A model generated the notes under the pieces. The model was not told the origin of the DNA and did not search any database. It saw only the letters and a program-made list of their open reading frames with translations. From the NCBI GenBank assembly GCA_022266195.1, contig WHVY01000001.1, forward strand, positions 14,694,001 through 14,758,000: 64,000 nucleotides of DNA, in the 5' to 3' direction. Position numbers and translations under genes: made by a program. Origin of the DNA: Tetranychus cinnabarinus (taxonomy: Eukaryota; Arthropoda; Arachnida; Trombidiformes; Tetranychidae). Each line of letters starts with the position of its first letter. Within the stretch, counting starts at the first letter, position 1. Shown here piece by piece: positions 1 through 10,380 of this stretch.

Positions 1-1261
1 GGACAAGAAACCCTCGACACGTGAATGGGCCAACTCCAATAATTACGACTCTAAATTATTATTTGACAAACTATTTAAAATAGATATAGAATACCTACTT
101 AAAATGAGCAAGCTTTGGGAAAATCGAAGAAGGCCCACTCCATTGACAGTAGATATGTTAAGTAAAGATGACAGTAATCCCAAACCTTCTAGTAGTGTAA
201 ATGCTGTTAATGGTGATGTCTCCGCCAACGGCCAAAGTTTGAAAGATCAGCGTATGTGGTCATTGTCCGAATGTTATGAAAAGTTTTGTGAAAGTATCAA
301 TATTTTAAAGAAGAGGCTCGGAGACGAGGGATACTTGGTTTGGGATAAAGATGATGATGAAGCGTTGGATTTTGTCACTAGTGTTGCTAACCTCAGATCT
401 CATTGTTTTGGTATAGAAAAGAAATCAAGATTCGACGTTAAATCTATGGCTGGTAACATTATACCAGCAATATCATCAACCAATTCTATTGTCGGTGGAC
501 TTATAACTCTTCAACTCATCCATCTTCTACGAAAGTTAAACGAAGTGAAAGATGCTACAGACCAAAAAGAAATTGATCAAAAATGTAAAGAAGCCTGTAA
601 ATGTATTTATCTTCGGAAAGTTGGTCTCAATGCTCGTAATCTCATCTCATCCTATGATCTATTTGAACCAAACCCGAACTGTTTGGTTTGTAATACTGGT
701 CGTATACCTGAAATCGAATTGACCTGTAATCTAAGTGAGACAACAATGAATGATTTTGTGGAACAGATCATTATGAAGATCTTCAATTTTGTATGTCCAG
801 ATATACAGATTGAAGGACAACCTATCATTATTTGGAGTTCAGAAGATGCAGATGAATCTGAAAAGGCCGAATCTAAAAAGAAATATCTCAACAAATATCC
901 TCAAGTACATCATAAACAACGACTTCGGGTCTATGATTTATTACAAAATCATTCTTTAATAATAAACCTATTAGATGGAAAAGTGGATAAATCCGAAAAT
1001 GAAGAACGTTTTTATATTATGAAAATAATTAACGAAGGATCAACTAAAAACGGCACGGAAGAAAAAGATGAAGAAAATGATAAAGATAACAACTGTATGG
1101 AAGTAGAGAATGGCAATTCTGGCGTTGAAATAATTTGTGACAACGGTGATGATTCCGATGTTTTTATTGTTGATTCAAATTCAAAAGAGAAACGTAAATT
1201 GGACTTTGATGCAGAAGAGATACTGGAAGTACCCGGGGTTTCAAAAAAATTGAAGATTTAA
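1..1261 (+). CDS. UBA2: SUMO-activating enzyme subunit 2 (UBA2), C-terminal part, 5' truncated by window edge
   Basis: UBA2 pairs with SAE1 to form the heterodimeric SUMO E1; it adenylates SUMO, holds it on a cysteine and passes it to UBC9, mainly in the nucleus. The frame is already open at base 2, before the first in-frame ATG at 104, and the residues encoded before that ATG (TREWANSNNYDSKLLFDKLF, then DIEYLLKM) match UBA2 upstream sequence, so the ATG is internal. Visible: the conserved stretch FDVKSMAGNIIPAI, the second zinc-binding pair (NCLVC), the ubiquitin-fold region, and an acidic tail ending in a basic nuclear-localisation-like cluster (KEKRK...KKLK). DVFIV in the tail resembles a SUMO-interacting motif. 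The adenylation site and catalytic cysteine lie outside the window. Stop at 1259-1261; AATAAA at 1576 and 1581 may end the mRNA. Identity is near certain. Confidence 0.95.
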   Translation, partial: DKKPSTREWANSNNYDSKLLFDKLFKIDIEYLLKMSKLWENRRRPTPLTVDMLSKDDSNPKPSSSVNAVNGDVSANGQSLKDQRMWSLSECYEKFCESINILKKRLGDEGYLVWDKDDDEALDFVTSVANLRSHCFGIEKKSRFDVKSMAGNIIPAISSTNSIVGGLITLQLIHLLRKLNEVKDATDQKEIDQKCKEACKCIYLRKVGLNARNLISSYDLFEPNPNCLVCNTGRIPEIELTCNLSETTMNDFVEQIIMKIFNFVCPDIQIEGQPIIIWSSEDADESEKAESKKKYLNKYPQVHHKQRLRVYDLLQNHSLIINLLDGKVDKSENEERFYIMKIINEGSTKNGTEEKDEENDKDNNCMEVENGNSGVEIICDNGDDSDVFIVDSNSKEKRKLDFDAEEILEVPGVSKKLKI

Positions 1262-1722
1262 ACTGAAATGATATCCATCTCTTTGGCTTTGGTGTGATTC
1301 TTGCAACCTTACAGTTTTTCGTTATCAAAAAATTGTATCTTTTTCATCGCATTTGAAAAAAATTTTTCTTTATAACAGAGCAAAAATTACAATTTTGTAT
1401 AATTAATTCAGTAACGAACAATGTTACTAAGTATTTCCATTTTTCTCACTTAACTCCTTCTCTCACTATACATGATCATTTTTCAACACCAGCATAAGAA
1501 ATATTGCTAATTCCATAAATTGATAATCAATCTTTATTTGTCTCTGTTAAAATACCCACTGTCACATTAGAAACTAATAAAATAAATTGTTAATCTTTTT
1601 TGACAACATAATTTAAGTCCAAATAACTAATAAGTGTTTTTACTTGGAACTGCTCTCACATGAATGATACTGGAATGGTTAGTCATCATCAACCTTTGCA
1701 TTATAAAGTGGACGATAGATCA
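1262..1722. other. Convergent 3' untranslated space between UBA2 and the small membrane protein
   Basis: AT-rich, no credible coding frame. It holds AATAAA on the plus strand (1576 and 1581), suitable for UBA2, and TTTATT (AATAAA on the minus strand) at 1533-1538, suitable for the minus-strand gene that ends at 1723. The two putative signals overlap, as expected for tail-to-tail genes. Confidence 0.5.
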
Positions 1723-2175
1723 CTAGGACTCTGCAATGACATCATTTACCGTCCCTACAGGCTTATGAATATTATGAACTGGAGTCCTTGGAATGTTAGC
1801 TACCAGTTTACTACTCATACCAATCCAAACCATGAACATAACACATACAAATCCTGCTTTGATTAGCTCATCACCAATATCTTTGAAATCGGAAACTCCT
1901 GAATTCATTTGCTTATTCAAAGAAGTGATGATAACGGCAAAATATGCTAAAGTAAAGATGAGAATAAAAATTCGAACAATACAAATGTTCCTAAGCAATG
2001 AACGATTTTCTAGGCAAATGGCCAGTGTATTTAAAATTGAAATTAATGTCAATAAACCAGCGAAAAATTTATCAACCAAAGTTGTACTTGTCGCTGCGAT
2101 AAAAAACACAGCCAAAAGAAGTAAAAAAATTTCAATGATAATTAATTTCTGTTTCAAAGTCGGCAAATTAGACAT
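1723..2175 (-). CDS. Small four-helix membrane protein, function unknown
   Basis: I do not recognise this protein. The single-exon frame encodes 150 residues from the ATG at 2175, which is followed by a short polar start (MSNLPTLKQK). An upstream in-frame ATG at 2238 would add 21 residues without hydrophobic or signal character, so the shorter start is preferred. Four hydrophobic segments are visible, around residues 12-32, 37-58, 65-88 and 108-128, with a short polar C-tail (NIPRTPVHNI...). The layout resembles MARVEL or tetraspan proteins but no diagnostic motif or cysteine pattern is seen. It converges with UBA2. The long hydrophobic pattern makes a chance ORF unlikely, but no homologue can be named. 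Confidence 0.6.
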   Translation of the reverse strand: MSNLPTLKQKLIIIEIFLLLLAVFFIAATSTTLVDKFFAGLLTLISILNTLAICLENRSLLRNICIVRIFILIFTLAYFAVIITSLNKQMNSGVSDFKDIGDELIKAGFVCVMFMVWIGMSSKLVANIPRTPVHNIHKPVGTVNDVIAES

Positions 2176-2489
2176 GATTATGTTATTATTCTGAATACTT
2201 TTATGCTGTATCGGATATAAACAATTCAGATGAAACAAGGATTCGCTTTCGCAATTGTTGCTCTTTGGATAATTTAAAATCTAGTTTATGTTTATAAAAA
2301 TGTAATTTAGTTAATTTCAAGCAATCGCAGAGTAAGGCAAAAAATCACGTCTTTTCTTTCATCGGTTGGATCAGTAAATTTTCATAATTTGTTAGCTGTG
2401 TGCAACAAGTTACAATCAAGATTTAAGTTGAATACATAGTGTTCAAAAATTCGGTATTCGTGATTCTCATTTGCTTGAGCTTCAGTTTA

Positions 2490-2793
2490 CAGTGAGATCC
2501 CAGATAATGAGAGTACTGTGGAATAGCTTATTTTCACTATTCATCGGGCAGCTAATTTCATGAGTTTCAATCTTCCTTAATAGATCGAATTTTATCGTAA
2601 ATGTTAGTTTAAAATGATTTCGTGAGTTTTTTGATTAATATTTTACGAAAGAAATTCGAATCCAATCTTTTGAAAATTAAAGAAATCAAAATGAAATTTG
2701 ATAAAATTCAAATTGAATTAACTCCTCCTTAATTAGGGATCGTTGATAAATTTATCTCATTATGTGGGACTCTCATTATCTGGGATCTCACTG
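2490..2793. mobile_element. MITE, Tc1/mariner-pogo type, 304 bp
   Basis: Perfect terminal inverted repeats of about 25 bp begin CAGTGAGATCCC at 2490 and end GGGATCTCACTG at 2793. TA flanks both ends (2488-2489 and 2794-2795), the target duplication typical of the Tc1/mariner-pogo superfamily. The interior is AT-rich and non-coding, so the element is non-autonomous. It ends only about 160 bp before the U2AF1 start codon, inside the likely promoter region. Confidence 0.85.
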
Positions 2794-2839
2794 TACTTGT
2801 CGAATCTATTGATGTTTCCATGCATCGAGAAAGTAAATT

Positions 2840-2848
2840 TATATAAAG
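2840..2848 (+). promoter_or_regulatory. Possible TATA box of U2AF1
   Basis: TATATAAAG lies 105 bp before the U2AF1 ATG and is followed about 25-35 bp later by a pyrimidine-rich stretch (around 2870) that could hold the start site. Position and sequence fit; there is no other support. Confidence 0.35.
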
Positions 2849-2952
2849 TCCCTCACTTAAAACTCGGTCTTTTTTTGCTTTCTGCCTTGTGTTTAAACCT
2901 ATTAATTTAAATTTTTGAATTACTTAATTGATAGGTGACTTTTAATTTAAAT

Positions 2953-4118
2953 ATGGCAGAATATTTAGCGTCCATTTTTGGGACCGAAAAGGACAAGTAA
3001 GTATCATTGTTCAATCAGTCCAATCAATCCATGTTTGTGTTTTATCTTATAGCCTTTAGCGGCAAATGTTTTTATTCCTCTCCTTTCACATCAAATACTA
3101 ATTGTTTATTTATTTTTATTGTTATTCTTTAGAGTAAATTGTAGTTTCTTCTTCAAAATCGGAGCATGTAGACATGGGAATCGTTGCTCTAGAATTCACA
3201 ATAAACCCACCTTCAGTCAAACCATATTGCTACAAAATTTGTACCAAAATCCTAGAAATGCTGCTCACTCTTTGGAAGGAAACTCCACAGGCAAGCCTAC
3301 AATGACTGAAGAAGAAGACCAGAAACATTTTGATGACTTTTTCGAAGATGTTTTTGTTGAATTGGAAGATAAATATGGCGAAATCGAAGAAATGAACATC
3401 TGTGACAACCTAGGAGATCATCTAGTTGGTAATGTATATGTTAAGGTAAGCATAAAATAAAAACACCCTTCTGGTTTGTGTTTTATTGCTTGACACTAAT
3501 TTTTCATGCGTATTTATTTATATCTGCATAGTTCCGTCGAGAAGAAGATGCTGACAAAGCTGTCCGTGATTTAAATAATCGTTGGTTTGCTGGGCGACCA
3601 ATTTATGCAGAATTATCTCCAGTGACTGATTTTAGAGAAGCCTGTTGTCGCCAATATGAAATGGGGTAAGTTTCACATTGTTTTGATGATAATATTTCGA
3701 TATTTGATTTTCATTACTAACAACTTTCTTTTTTCACAGTGAATGCACTCGTAGTGGTTTTTGTAATTTTATGCATTTAAAACCGATATCTCGAGACCTT
3801 AGGCGCCAACTTTTCGGACGTCGACGAGGAACTGCTAGAAGTTATAGGTAAGTTCATTCAGTCTTTAAATATTGATCTATTGAACACTTGACTCATATTG
3901 TTTATTTTTTCTTTAGATCACGATCCAGATCACGTAGTCGTGAGCGTGAGCGTGGCAGAGATCGTGATCGCCGGTCTAGAAGCCGTGATCATGGATCTAG
4001 GAGTCGCGATCGTAGATCAAGGAGTCGAGAAAAGAGGTCAAGTAGCCGCACTCGAAGATCTCGTAGTAGAGAACGAAGATCTAGAAGTCGTGATCGTCGT
4101 GAGCGAAAGCATCGTTAA
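2953..4118 (+). CDS. U2AF1: Splicing factor U2AF small subunit (U2AF35)
   Basis: U2AF35 recognises the AG at 3' splice sites as partner of U2AF65. Exons 2953-2996, 3133-3445, 3532-3665, 3740-3847 and 3917-4118 join in frame (801 bp, 266 residues) with GT-AG borders throughout. The N-terminus ([15 protein letters not shown]) is near identical to the vertebrate protein. Domains in order: first CCCH zinc finger ([17 protein letters not shown]...H), U2AF-homology RRM with the acidic helix (EEVF-type [12 protein letters not shown]), second CCCH finger ([16 protein letters not shown]...H), then an RS-rich tail from exon 5. The glycine run found in the mammalian tail is absent; the tail is almost pure Arg/Ser/Asp/Glu. 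Identity is certain. Confidence 0.97.
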
Positions 4119-5210
4119 TCACAAACTGTCCAGAAATATTTCATCAAAAATAGGCACCAAAGCTAAACACATTGAATTCTCATCCCTAGCATCTATCATA
4201 TTTTAATAAAAAAAAATCAATCTTTGCGTGATATTAACAGTTTCATAATTAATATCTATACATTGTAATAATATCTATGCTCTGATGATTTTATTTATTG
4301 TTTGGTTTATGAGTGATTCAGCGACAATTTCCAGAAAATCTTTCATGGATTCCAATTTTCAAAACATTGGCCAAAAATTTGCTCTTTAGTTAATTAAATT
4401 TCCTCCACTGTCAATCTAATCAAATTATTTAGAAGAACAGTTAATTACTTTTCTAAGAAATTTATTTGAGTAAAGATTTTTCAAACAAACCAATTACATT
4501 GTACATTGTAGATCAAAACTTTTTAATTATTTCAACGTGAATTCCGATCTCTAGAAGACATCCAGATCATAGAACTATTCAAGCAATATTACTTTTAATC
4601 ATCATTTATTTTAAATGAACAATTTTATAATTTTAAAAGCAAATCCAACTTATCATAGAAAGACTCAATTAGCATCGCGAAAAGCATCTAATTAAGATTA
4701 GACTTTGGACATTTTTAAATTATTTCCTAGATGGAACTATTGCTACTTAAAGGCGGTAATTTTAACTGATTCAATATTTTGTCAATAAAACAATTGAATA
4801 AGTTGATGATTAATTAGTCTTAGCTGCTTGTTTAATTTTTACCTTGTCATTAATTGTATTTCAATGGTGATAATTTTTAAAGATGCTTGAATCATGTTTG
4901 AGGCTTGATTCAAATTTGTGAGACAGAAATCAGAGTATTGCCAAGTTACTTATTGTATTTGTTTAAAATAAGTTGTTGAAATATGTCCAGCTTCTTTTGT
5001 AAACAGTGTCTTAAAACAGTGATTAAGATCAATTTTATTTAGATTAACGGGCGGAATAAAATTAATTATAAAAATATTTGTGAAGTAATTATTGCTGTGA
5101 CTTCTGATTAGTCTTAAGATTCCATCTTATAGTGATTATCAATTGTTTTTACTCTTCAAAATCTTTACCTTGTTTATATGTTTGAGTTGCTTTCCATGTT
5201 ATTATTTTAG
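4119..5210. other. Intergenic, AT-rich
   Basis: Contains the U2AF1 3' untranslated region (AATAAA-type sequence just after 4203) and the FDXR upstream region. No ORF of coding character, repeat or RNA gene was recognised. The sequence just before the FDXR ATG (TTATTTTAG) also reads as a splice acceptor, so a 5' untranslated intron is possible. Confidence 0.4.
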
Positions 5211-6984
5211 ATGATTAATTCATTTTTATCTGTTAGATCAAATTTATTCAGCTATGTACCAAATGTTACATTAGCTTGTAAACGTTATATACAAACTATC
5301 AAAGTTGGTATAATTGGTTCAGGACCAGCAGGATTTTACACTGCTCAAGCTTTGTTAAAGGTAAGGATTTTGATATAAAATATTTACTCTATGTTTACTA
5401 AATAATCACATGTAATTTTATCTTTTTTAAAGGATAGCAGAGTGTTAATAGACATCTATGAAAAATATCCAGTTCCATTCGGGTTAATCAGATTTGGAGT
5501 AGCACCGGATCATCAATCAGTCAAGGTTCGAGTTTCATCTGTTAGCTTTATCTGTCTTCTAGTGTTTCTTCCTGGTTCAAAATCAGTGCATAGACTCTTG
5601 AATTGGAAGACTTCAATGGTTCAGTTCACTAATAAATAATCATTCATCTTCCATAGAATGTTATTAATTCGTTCACCAATACAGCTCTTCAAGATAGAGT
5701 TTCATTCTATGGCAACATTAATATTGGCCAAGATGTGACTTTAAATCAGTTGCTCAAATCCTACAATGCAGTTGTCCTTTGCTATGGCGCAACTGAAGAT
5801 CGTAAACTAAATATCGAAGGGGAAGATTTAATTAATGTGCTACCAGCAAGAAGGTTTGTTGGATGGTATAATGGTATTCCCCAGGATTCCGACTTAAACC
5901 CGTTTCTACAAACTGAAGATGTTGTAATTATTGGACATGGAAATGTCGCCTTGGATTGTGCAAGAATTTTACTTTCTCCAGTAGACGAGACTTTAAAGGT
6001 AGGATTTTTCGGTCGTTTATTGCCTTGCATTTTACTAATTTAATTTTTCTACTTAAAGAGTACAGATATTACAAATCATGCCTTAACTGCCCTCAGAGAA
6101 AGCAAAGTAAAGAGAGTATATTTGGTTGGACGAAGAGGCCCACTTCAAGTATCATTCACCATAAAAGAATTGAGGGAACTAACAAAATTACCTGGTTGCG
6201 ATACAATCGTGTTTCCAGAGGATTTCAAGAACATCACAGCTGAAACTATAGTAATTCATTTTATTTACATTTCTGATTATTTGACTCTAATCGTTTTTTA
6301 ATTTTGATTTCTCATTAGAATGAACTTCCTCGACCCAGGAAAAGATTAACTGAATTATTGTTATCTTTAGCGAACGAGAAAAATTTAAACAACAATCATA
6401 AAAGATGTGTTCTGATGTTTTGCCGATCTCCCTTACAAATCGTCGGTGATAAACATGGTAAAGTTTCATCAGTCAATTTAGGAGTAAATAGGCTAATTCA
6501 GCAAGAGGATGGAGTAAAGACTGAACTAACCGATGAAAAAGAGATTTTAAAATGTGGCCTATTTTTACGAAGCATCGGATATCGAGCTGTTTCCATTGAT
6601 CCAAGTATACCATTGAATGACAAAACTGGAGTTATTAGTAACACTAATGGAAAGGTGCACGGATTCGATTTCGGGTTATACTGTAGTGGCTGGGCTGCTA
6701 CTGGAGCAACTGGAGTAATCATTGGTACAATGAATGCAAGCTTTGAAATAGGTGAACATATTTTGAAGGATTTTGGCCAAAATGAACCTCTGTTAGTGGA
6801 AAAACCTGGAGCAACTGATATAATTCCTCATCTAAAGTCAAAAGGAGTCAAAGTTGTTACCTTTAATGCTTGGCAACGCATAGATGAACTAGAGAAAAAT
6901 TTAGGATCCCAATTGGGGAAGCCAAGAGAAAAATTGGTTAATCAAAAAGATATGATCAAAGCAGTTGACGAAGAAAAAGATTGA
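5211..6984 (+). CDS. FDXR: NADPH:adrenodoxin/ferredoxin oxidoreductase, mitochondrial
   Basis: This flavoprotein moves electrons from NADPH to mitochondrial ferredoxin for steroid/ecdysteroid P450s, Fe-S cluster and haem synthesis. Exons 5211-5360, 5433-5525, 5657-5998, 6059-6250 and 6319-6984 join in frame (1443 bp, 480 residues). Residues 1-30 form a basic, Ser/Leu-rich mitochondrial presequence. The FAD motif [13 protein letters not shown] follows at once, then [15 protein letters not shown], the NADPH motif [26 protein letters not shown], and the C-terminal FAD contact [14 protein letters not shown]. It ends with the family pattern GKPREKLV. In the last motif vertebrates have GWVKRGPTGVI, so Lys-Arg-Gly-Pro is changed to Ala-Ala-Thr-Gly-Ala here, which is worth noting. 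Partial copies of this gene lie downstream at 8630-8940. Confidence 0.96.
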
Positions 6985-7552
6985 TGAACGAAGAATTTAA
7001 TTTGTGAAATTCTTTATTGTTACTCGTTTCTAATTGTTCCTTATTAAACTAACTCATTGAGCACCTATTTTCCTGTTGTTTCACTCAATTTGGATCATAT
7101 TCAAGGCTTGGTTTAACGAGATTTGAGACAAGAAAAAGTTCAACAGAATATAGCTCCAACCTTAGTTAATTCAACCCGAAGATTGAAACATTTAAAAATC
7201 TACTAATGATACTGATAATATAATTGATAGAAATTTTAATTTATTTTGATAATACAATGACTAATCATGGTTTATCAAAGTTAATTGAGTCAAGACTTTT
7301 GTACTTTTCTTATTACTTTAAACTTCTTGGTTCGTAATTTATTTTCACAAAGAAGTCGAGGATTGATTGCTCTGATTGAAGGGATTTTTAACAATAGCTC
7401 TCCCTGAATGGTTTGATTGAATTTTAATAAATTACTATTATATAATGATAATCTCGTGCTCTCAATAAAGCATCAAAAAGTAACAATTTTCTTTTCCAGG
7501 CCAGAAAAGTGAATGAATCAATGTATTTTCATGCCAAGCCAGTAAAAAATTA
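6985..7552. other. Convergent 3' region of FDXR and the TLDc gene
   Basis: No coding frame. Bases about 7044-7199 have a diverged inverted copy at about 8806-8940, on the other side of the TLDc gene. AATAAA-like sequences occur on both strands. Confidence 0.5.
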
Positions 7553-8398
7553 TCAGGTGATAGTAAAAACTTCATAATCTTTAACGCAGAAATAATAATG
7601 TCCCATGAGTATGTAATTATTCGCATGTTCCCCATCATACGAATGAGGTAAATTAGAGTAGCTTTCCATGTTTGCATCACAATTGTCTGATAAAGCCAAA
7701 TCAGCACCACCACCAAATATTGGTCCATATCTTTGATGATGAACAATTGCAAAGCGCTTTTTAATAACATCAAATTTAATTGGATCGGTTGATTCACGAT
7801 TAATCAAACTAAAGAGGAATGATTTCTCTGAAGTAATATAACGTCCTTTTGGGTCAGCAGGTATGCTCCATGGTATATCTGTAAAGCCACCACACAGGTC
7901 ACCATTATGTCCCAAAATGATGGTAAAGGTAGGAGCAAAATTATCACAGTGGCGATGAAAAGAATCAGCTGAGAAACTATGTGTTTGAGCACGAAAAATA
8001 CATCGCCAAGATTGCTTAGGTACACCATACCATTGATTGAGTATTTTTTGAAATTTAGCATTAGCTCCCGATAATAAATGAGATCCATGAAATAATCGAT
8101 GTGAAGCTCTTGAATGTGTTATCAGTTTGTCAGGAAAGGTTTCTTTAGGTGTCATATCCAGTTTACCTTCAATTGCTTCAAGTCTTTTTAAAATCTCAGC
8201 TTCATAGTTGGCATTTCCTTGGGCATTAGTATTACAATTAGATATACCATTTCCATTGATTATTGAAGCCAACATGTCAAGTTTTGTATTGATTTTCTCA
8301 CCAACTTTCTCTTTACCAGCAGCTGTCAGATTTGATAGGATCATGTCTTTAAGCTCATTGATGATGGTAAGTCCAGTTTTTACACTTTCAGCATCCAT
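7553..8398 (-). CDS. TLDc-domain protein
   Basis: Single exon, 281 residues. Residues 1-80 are polar and probably coiled coil (ELKDMILSNL..., AEILKRLEAIEGKLD). From about residue 85 to the end there is a TLDc-like domain: a start resembling FRAQTHSFSADSFH.HC, then GGFTDIPW, FLFSLINRE, GPIFGGGADLAL and the terminal strand FCVKDYEVFTI. TLDc proteins (TLDC1, OXR1/NCOA7, TBC1D24 families) are linked to oxidative-stress resistance and V-ATPase binding; whether that applies here is inference. The lack of BTB, LysM or TBC domains makes this a short stand-alone form. An acceptor-like TTTTTTAG lies just before the ATG, so a 5' untranslated intron is possible. The gene sits between FDXR and FDXR-derived fragments, so it may have been carried in by the same rearrangement. 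Confidence 0.8.
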   Translation of the reverse strand: MDAESVKTGLTIINELKDMILSNLTAAGKEKVGEKINTKLDMLASIINGNGISNCNTNAQGNANYEAEILKRLEAIEGKLDMTPKETFPDKLITHSRASHRLFHGSHLLSGANAKFQKILNQWYGVPKQSWRCIFRAQTHSFSADSFHRHCDNFAPTFTIILGHNGDLCGGFTDIPWSIPADPKGRYITSEKSFLFSLINRESTDPIKFDVIKKRFAIVHHQRYGPIFGGGADLALSDNCDANMESYSNLPHSYDGEHANNYILMGHYYFCVKDYEVFTIT

Positions 8399-8629
8399 TA
8401 TGGCCTAAAAAATATTCACACGTTTATTCCTTAATGAGTACCATTAGAAGTAAAATTGATAACAAATAAAACAAAATAAAATAAATTAACAGGCCAATCA
8501 AAACAAATTCAGGTGAGACAAATATTGAGAAAAAAGTTTAATACCGAAGATGGTGATACAACTTGTGACTTTAAATCATTCATGACTTTTTTAAACTTAC
8601 TTTACTGACGTTAGATGGCAAAAACGATG

Positions 8630-8749
8630 GCGAACCAGAAAAATTTAAACGATAAAAGATGTGTTCTGATGTTTGTCGATCTCCCTTACAAATTGTTGGT
8701 GATAAACATGGTAAAGTTTCATGTCACTTTAGCAGTAAATAAGCTAATT
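8630..8749 (+). pseudogene. FDXR last-exon fragment
   Basis: About 120 bp match FDXR exon 5 around 6368-6500 (shared landmarks AAAAGATGTGTTCTGATG and CTCCCTTACAAAT, GGTGATAAACATGGTAAAG). The copy has small deletions that break the frame (one inside the TTTGCCGATC region, one after GTTTCATC) and no flanking exon signals. It lies in the same orientation as FDXR, 1.6 kb after the gene's end. Confidence 0.85.
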
Positions 8750-8805
8750 GTCTGAGCGAAGCGAAGACTATAATTTAGGGGTTACTCGGAGCACTTGATG
8801 TGTCA

Positions 8806-8940
8806 ACTTTAAATGTCTTCGAGTTGAATTAATTGTTGAAGCTATATTCTGCTCAAACTTTTACAATTGCCAACCAAGTCTCGAATCTGATCCAAATTAA
8901 GTGAAACGAGAGGAAAATAGGAGCACGATGAGTTAATTTA
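8806..8940 (-). repeat. Inverted copy of FDXR 3' flank
   Basis: Read on the minus strand this segment matches 7044-7199 with mismatches and small indels (shared: CCTATTTTCCT, CACT-AATTTGGATCA, AGAATATAGCT-CAAC). With the FDXR exon fragment at 8630-8749 in direct orientation, it shows a compound rearrangement around the TLDc gene. Confidence 0.75.
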
Positions 8941-9582
8941 TTGCCTGATAGCTCAGCTATTTCAAAGCAATTCAGTCTTTACTATATCTTTTTGCTAATA
9001 GACTTGATATTTTAATAGCAACACACAGTCTTTAGAGCTCAAACCGTTCTTCTTACCTATCACTCGTGAATAGTTTGTGATTGAATTAACATCACAATGC
9101 TCTACTTGAACGACTACAAATTGTATCAAAAATCTGGAAATTTCATTTTTCATTGCGATTCTCCTCACTTTACAAGCAAGCCTTACGAATACTTTACCTT
9201 AAAATCTATTATTACTATTTTGTAATAGAGGTCGCTCTTAGACCAGTTTAGCAGCTGTTTTTGCAATCTCAACAGCTTGTTACCCGGGAGAAGAATGTTG
9301 CCAAAACAATGAAAAATTGAAGTGAATTGATCAATTAATTTCCATTTTTTGATTAATTGTTCCATTTTGTTTTATAATTCAACTTAAGTGACACCCTTGT
9401 GTTTATTTTTTTGTACAAAGAAGTTCTGATTGTGACTAACAGTTGTCTCAACTCTGTTTAACAAGCAATCTTGGTATCTGTTTTTGGTTTTCTTTGTGTT
9501 CTTTGGATGTGACCAACTTACAATCCTATCTTATTACTTGGTAATTAATTGTTCCCGATTTGCATCATCTTTTAAACTAGAA

Positions 9583-10380
9583 ATGGAAAGTCATGGGATG
9601 TATGATGCACATAACAAAATGGACGACGTACGAGACAATAAATTGGCGAGTTTTGCAAGTCCTGGTAGTGCTTTTTCCTCTTCATTCAGTCTATCTTCTA
9701 ACAGTCATCAATTGTGTTGTCTAACTGAAGACGGTTCCCGGTGTAATCGAGTTGCTGGTAATGCTTCCTACTCTAAGCGTATCCAAAAGACTGTACAACA
9801 GAAAAAATTACGACTAAGCATCGACAATACAGCTCGTCACGTTTACATTTGTGACCACCATAAAAATATGATACAAAGTGTGCGGAGCTGTGTGAAAAGA
9901 AAAAGAAAAGACTCTTGTGAAGATGAAAATGGAACCAACTCCAACGACTGTTACTCTTTTGCTGATCGAAATAATCCATTGAGTTCAGCAATTTCAGGTC
10001 CTTCCAATGGATCTACACCCATTAGAGGAATGAATACGAACAATCTTGGTAACTCGGGAAGTGGAAAAAATGATTTACCAAGCTCAGCCAACTCTGAAGA
10101 ATTACCTCAAGTTGACCTTTCTACTTTACAAATAAACACTTTACGTAGATATAAACGACATTATAGGATTCAAACTAGCCCTGGAATAAACAAATCACAA
10201 TTGGCAGAAGTGCTTCTCGACCATTTCAAAACTATACCCATTGATGAAAAGGAAGCTCTTACTTATTTTATCTACATGGTTAAATGTAATCGCAATAAAG
10301 TAGATCAATTGAAAGGTTTAACTACTTCAAATTCCAGTTTACCCTATCCTAGTAGTATGTCTGACCACAACAATACTTGA
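9583..10380 (+). CDS. SAP30L: SAP30-like subunit of the Sin3-HDAC corepressor complex
   Basis: SAP30/SAP30L bridge Sin3 to histone deacetylases and bind DNA and nucleosomes in the nucleus. The single-exon protein has 265 residues from the ATG at 9583; an earlier in-frame start would add a hydrophobic leader foreign to the family, so it is rejected. Visible: the SAP30 zinc-finger region (CCLTEDGSRCNRVAGNASYSKRIQK ... ARHVYICDHHKNMIQS), broken here for length, followed by a basic nuclear-localisation run (KRKRKDS), a Ser/Asn-rich linker longer than in vertebrates, and the C-terminal Sin3-binding domain (VDLSTLQINTLRRYKRHYRI ... LTYFIYMVK). Residues before 42 are low-complexity. AATAAA at 10538 may end the mRNA. 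Identity is firm; SAP30 versus SAP30L cannot be resolved in invertebrates. Confidence 0.94.
   Translation: MESHGMYDAHNKMDDVRDNKLASFASPGSAFSSSFSLSSNSHQLCCLTEDGSRCNRVAGNASYSKRIQKTVQQKKLRLSIDNTARHVYICDHHKNMIQSVRSCVKRKRKDSCEDENGTNSNDCYSFADRNNPLSSAISGPSNGSTPIRGMNTNNLGNSGSGKNDLPSSANSEELPQVDLSTLQINTLRRYKRHYRIQTSPGINKSQLAEVLLDHFKTIPIDEKEALTYFIYMVKCNRNKVDQLKGLTTSNSSLPYPSSMSDHNNT

Noticed and set aside
1793..2194. 133-codon plus-strand ORF opposite the small membrane protein
   Set aside because: Antisense shadow; the minus-strand frame has four regular hydrophobic helices and is the better gene.
3898..4206. 102-codon frame over the last U2AF1 exon
   Set aside because: Alternative frame of the RS-repeat exon; the spliced frame gives the conserved tail.
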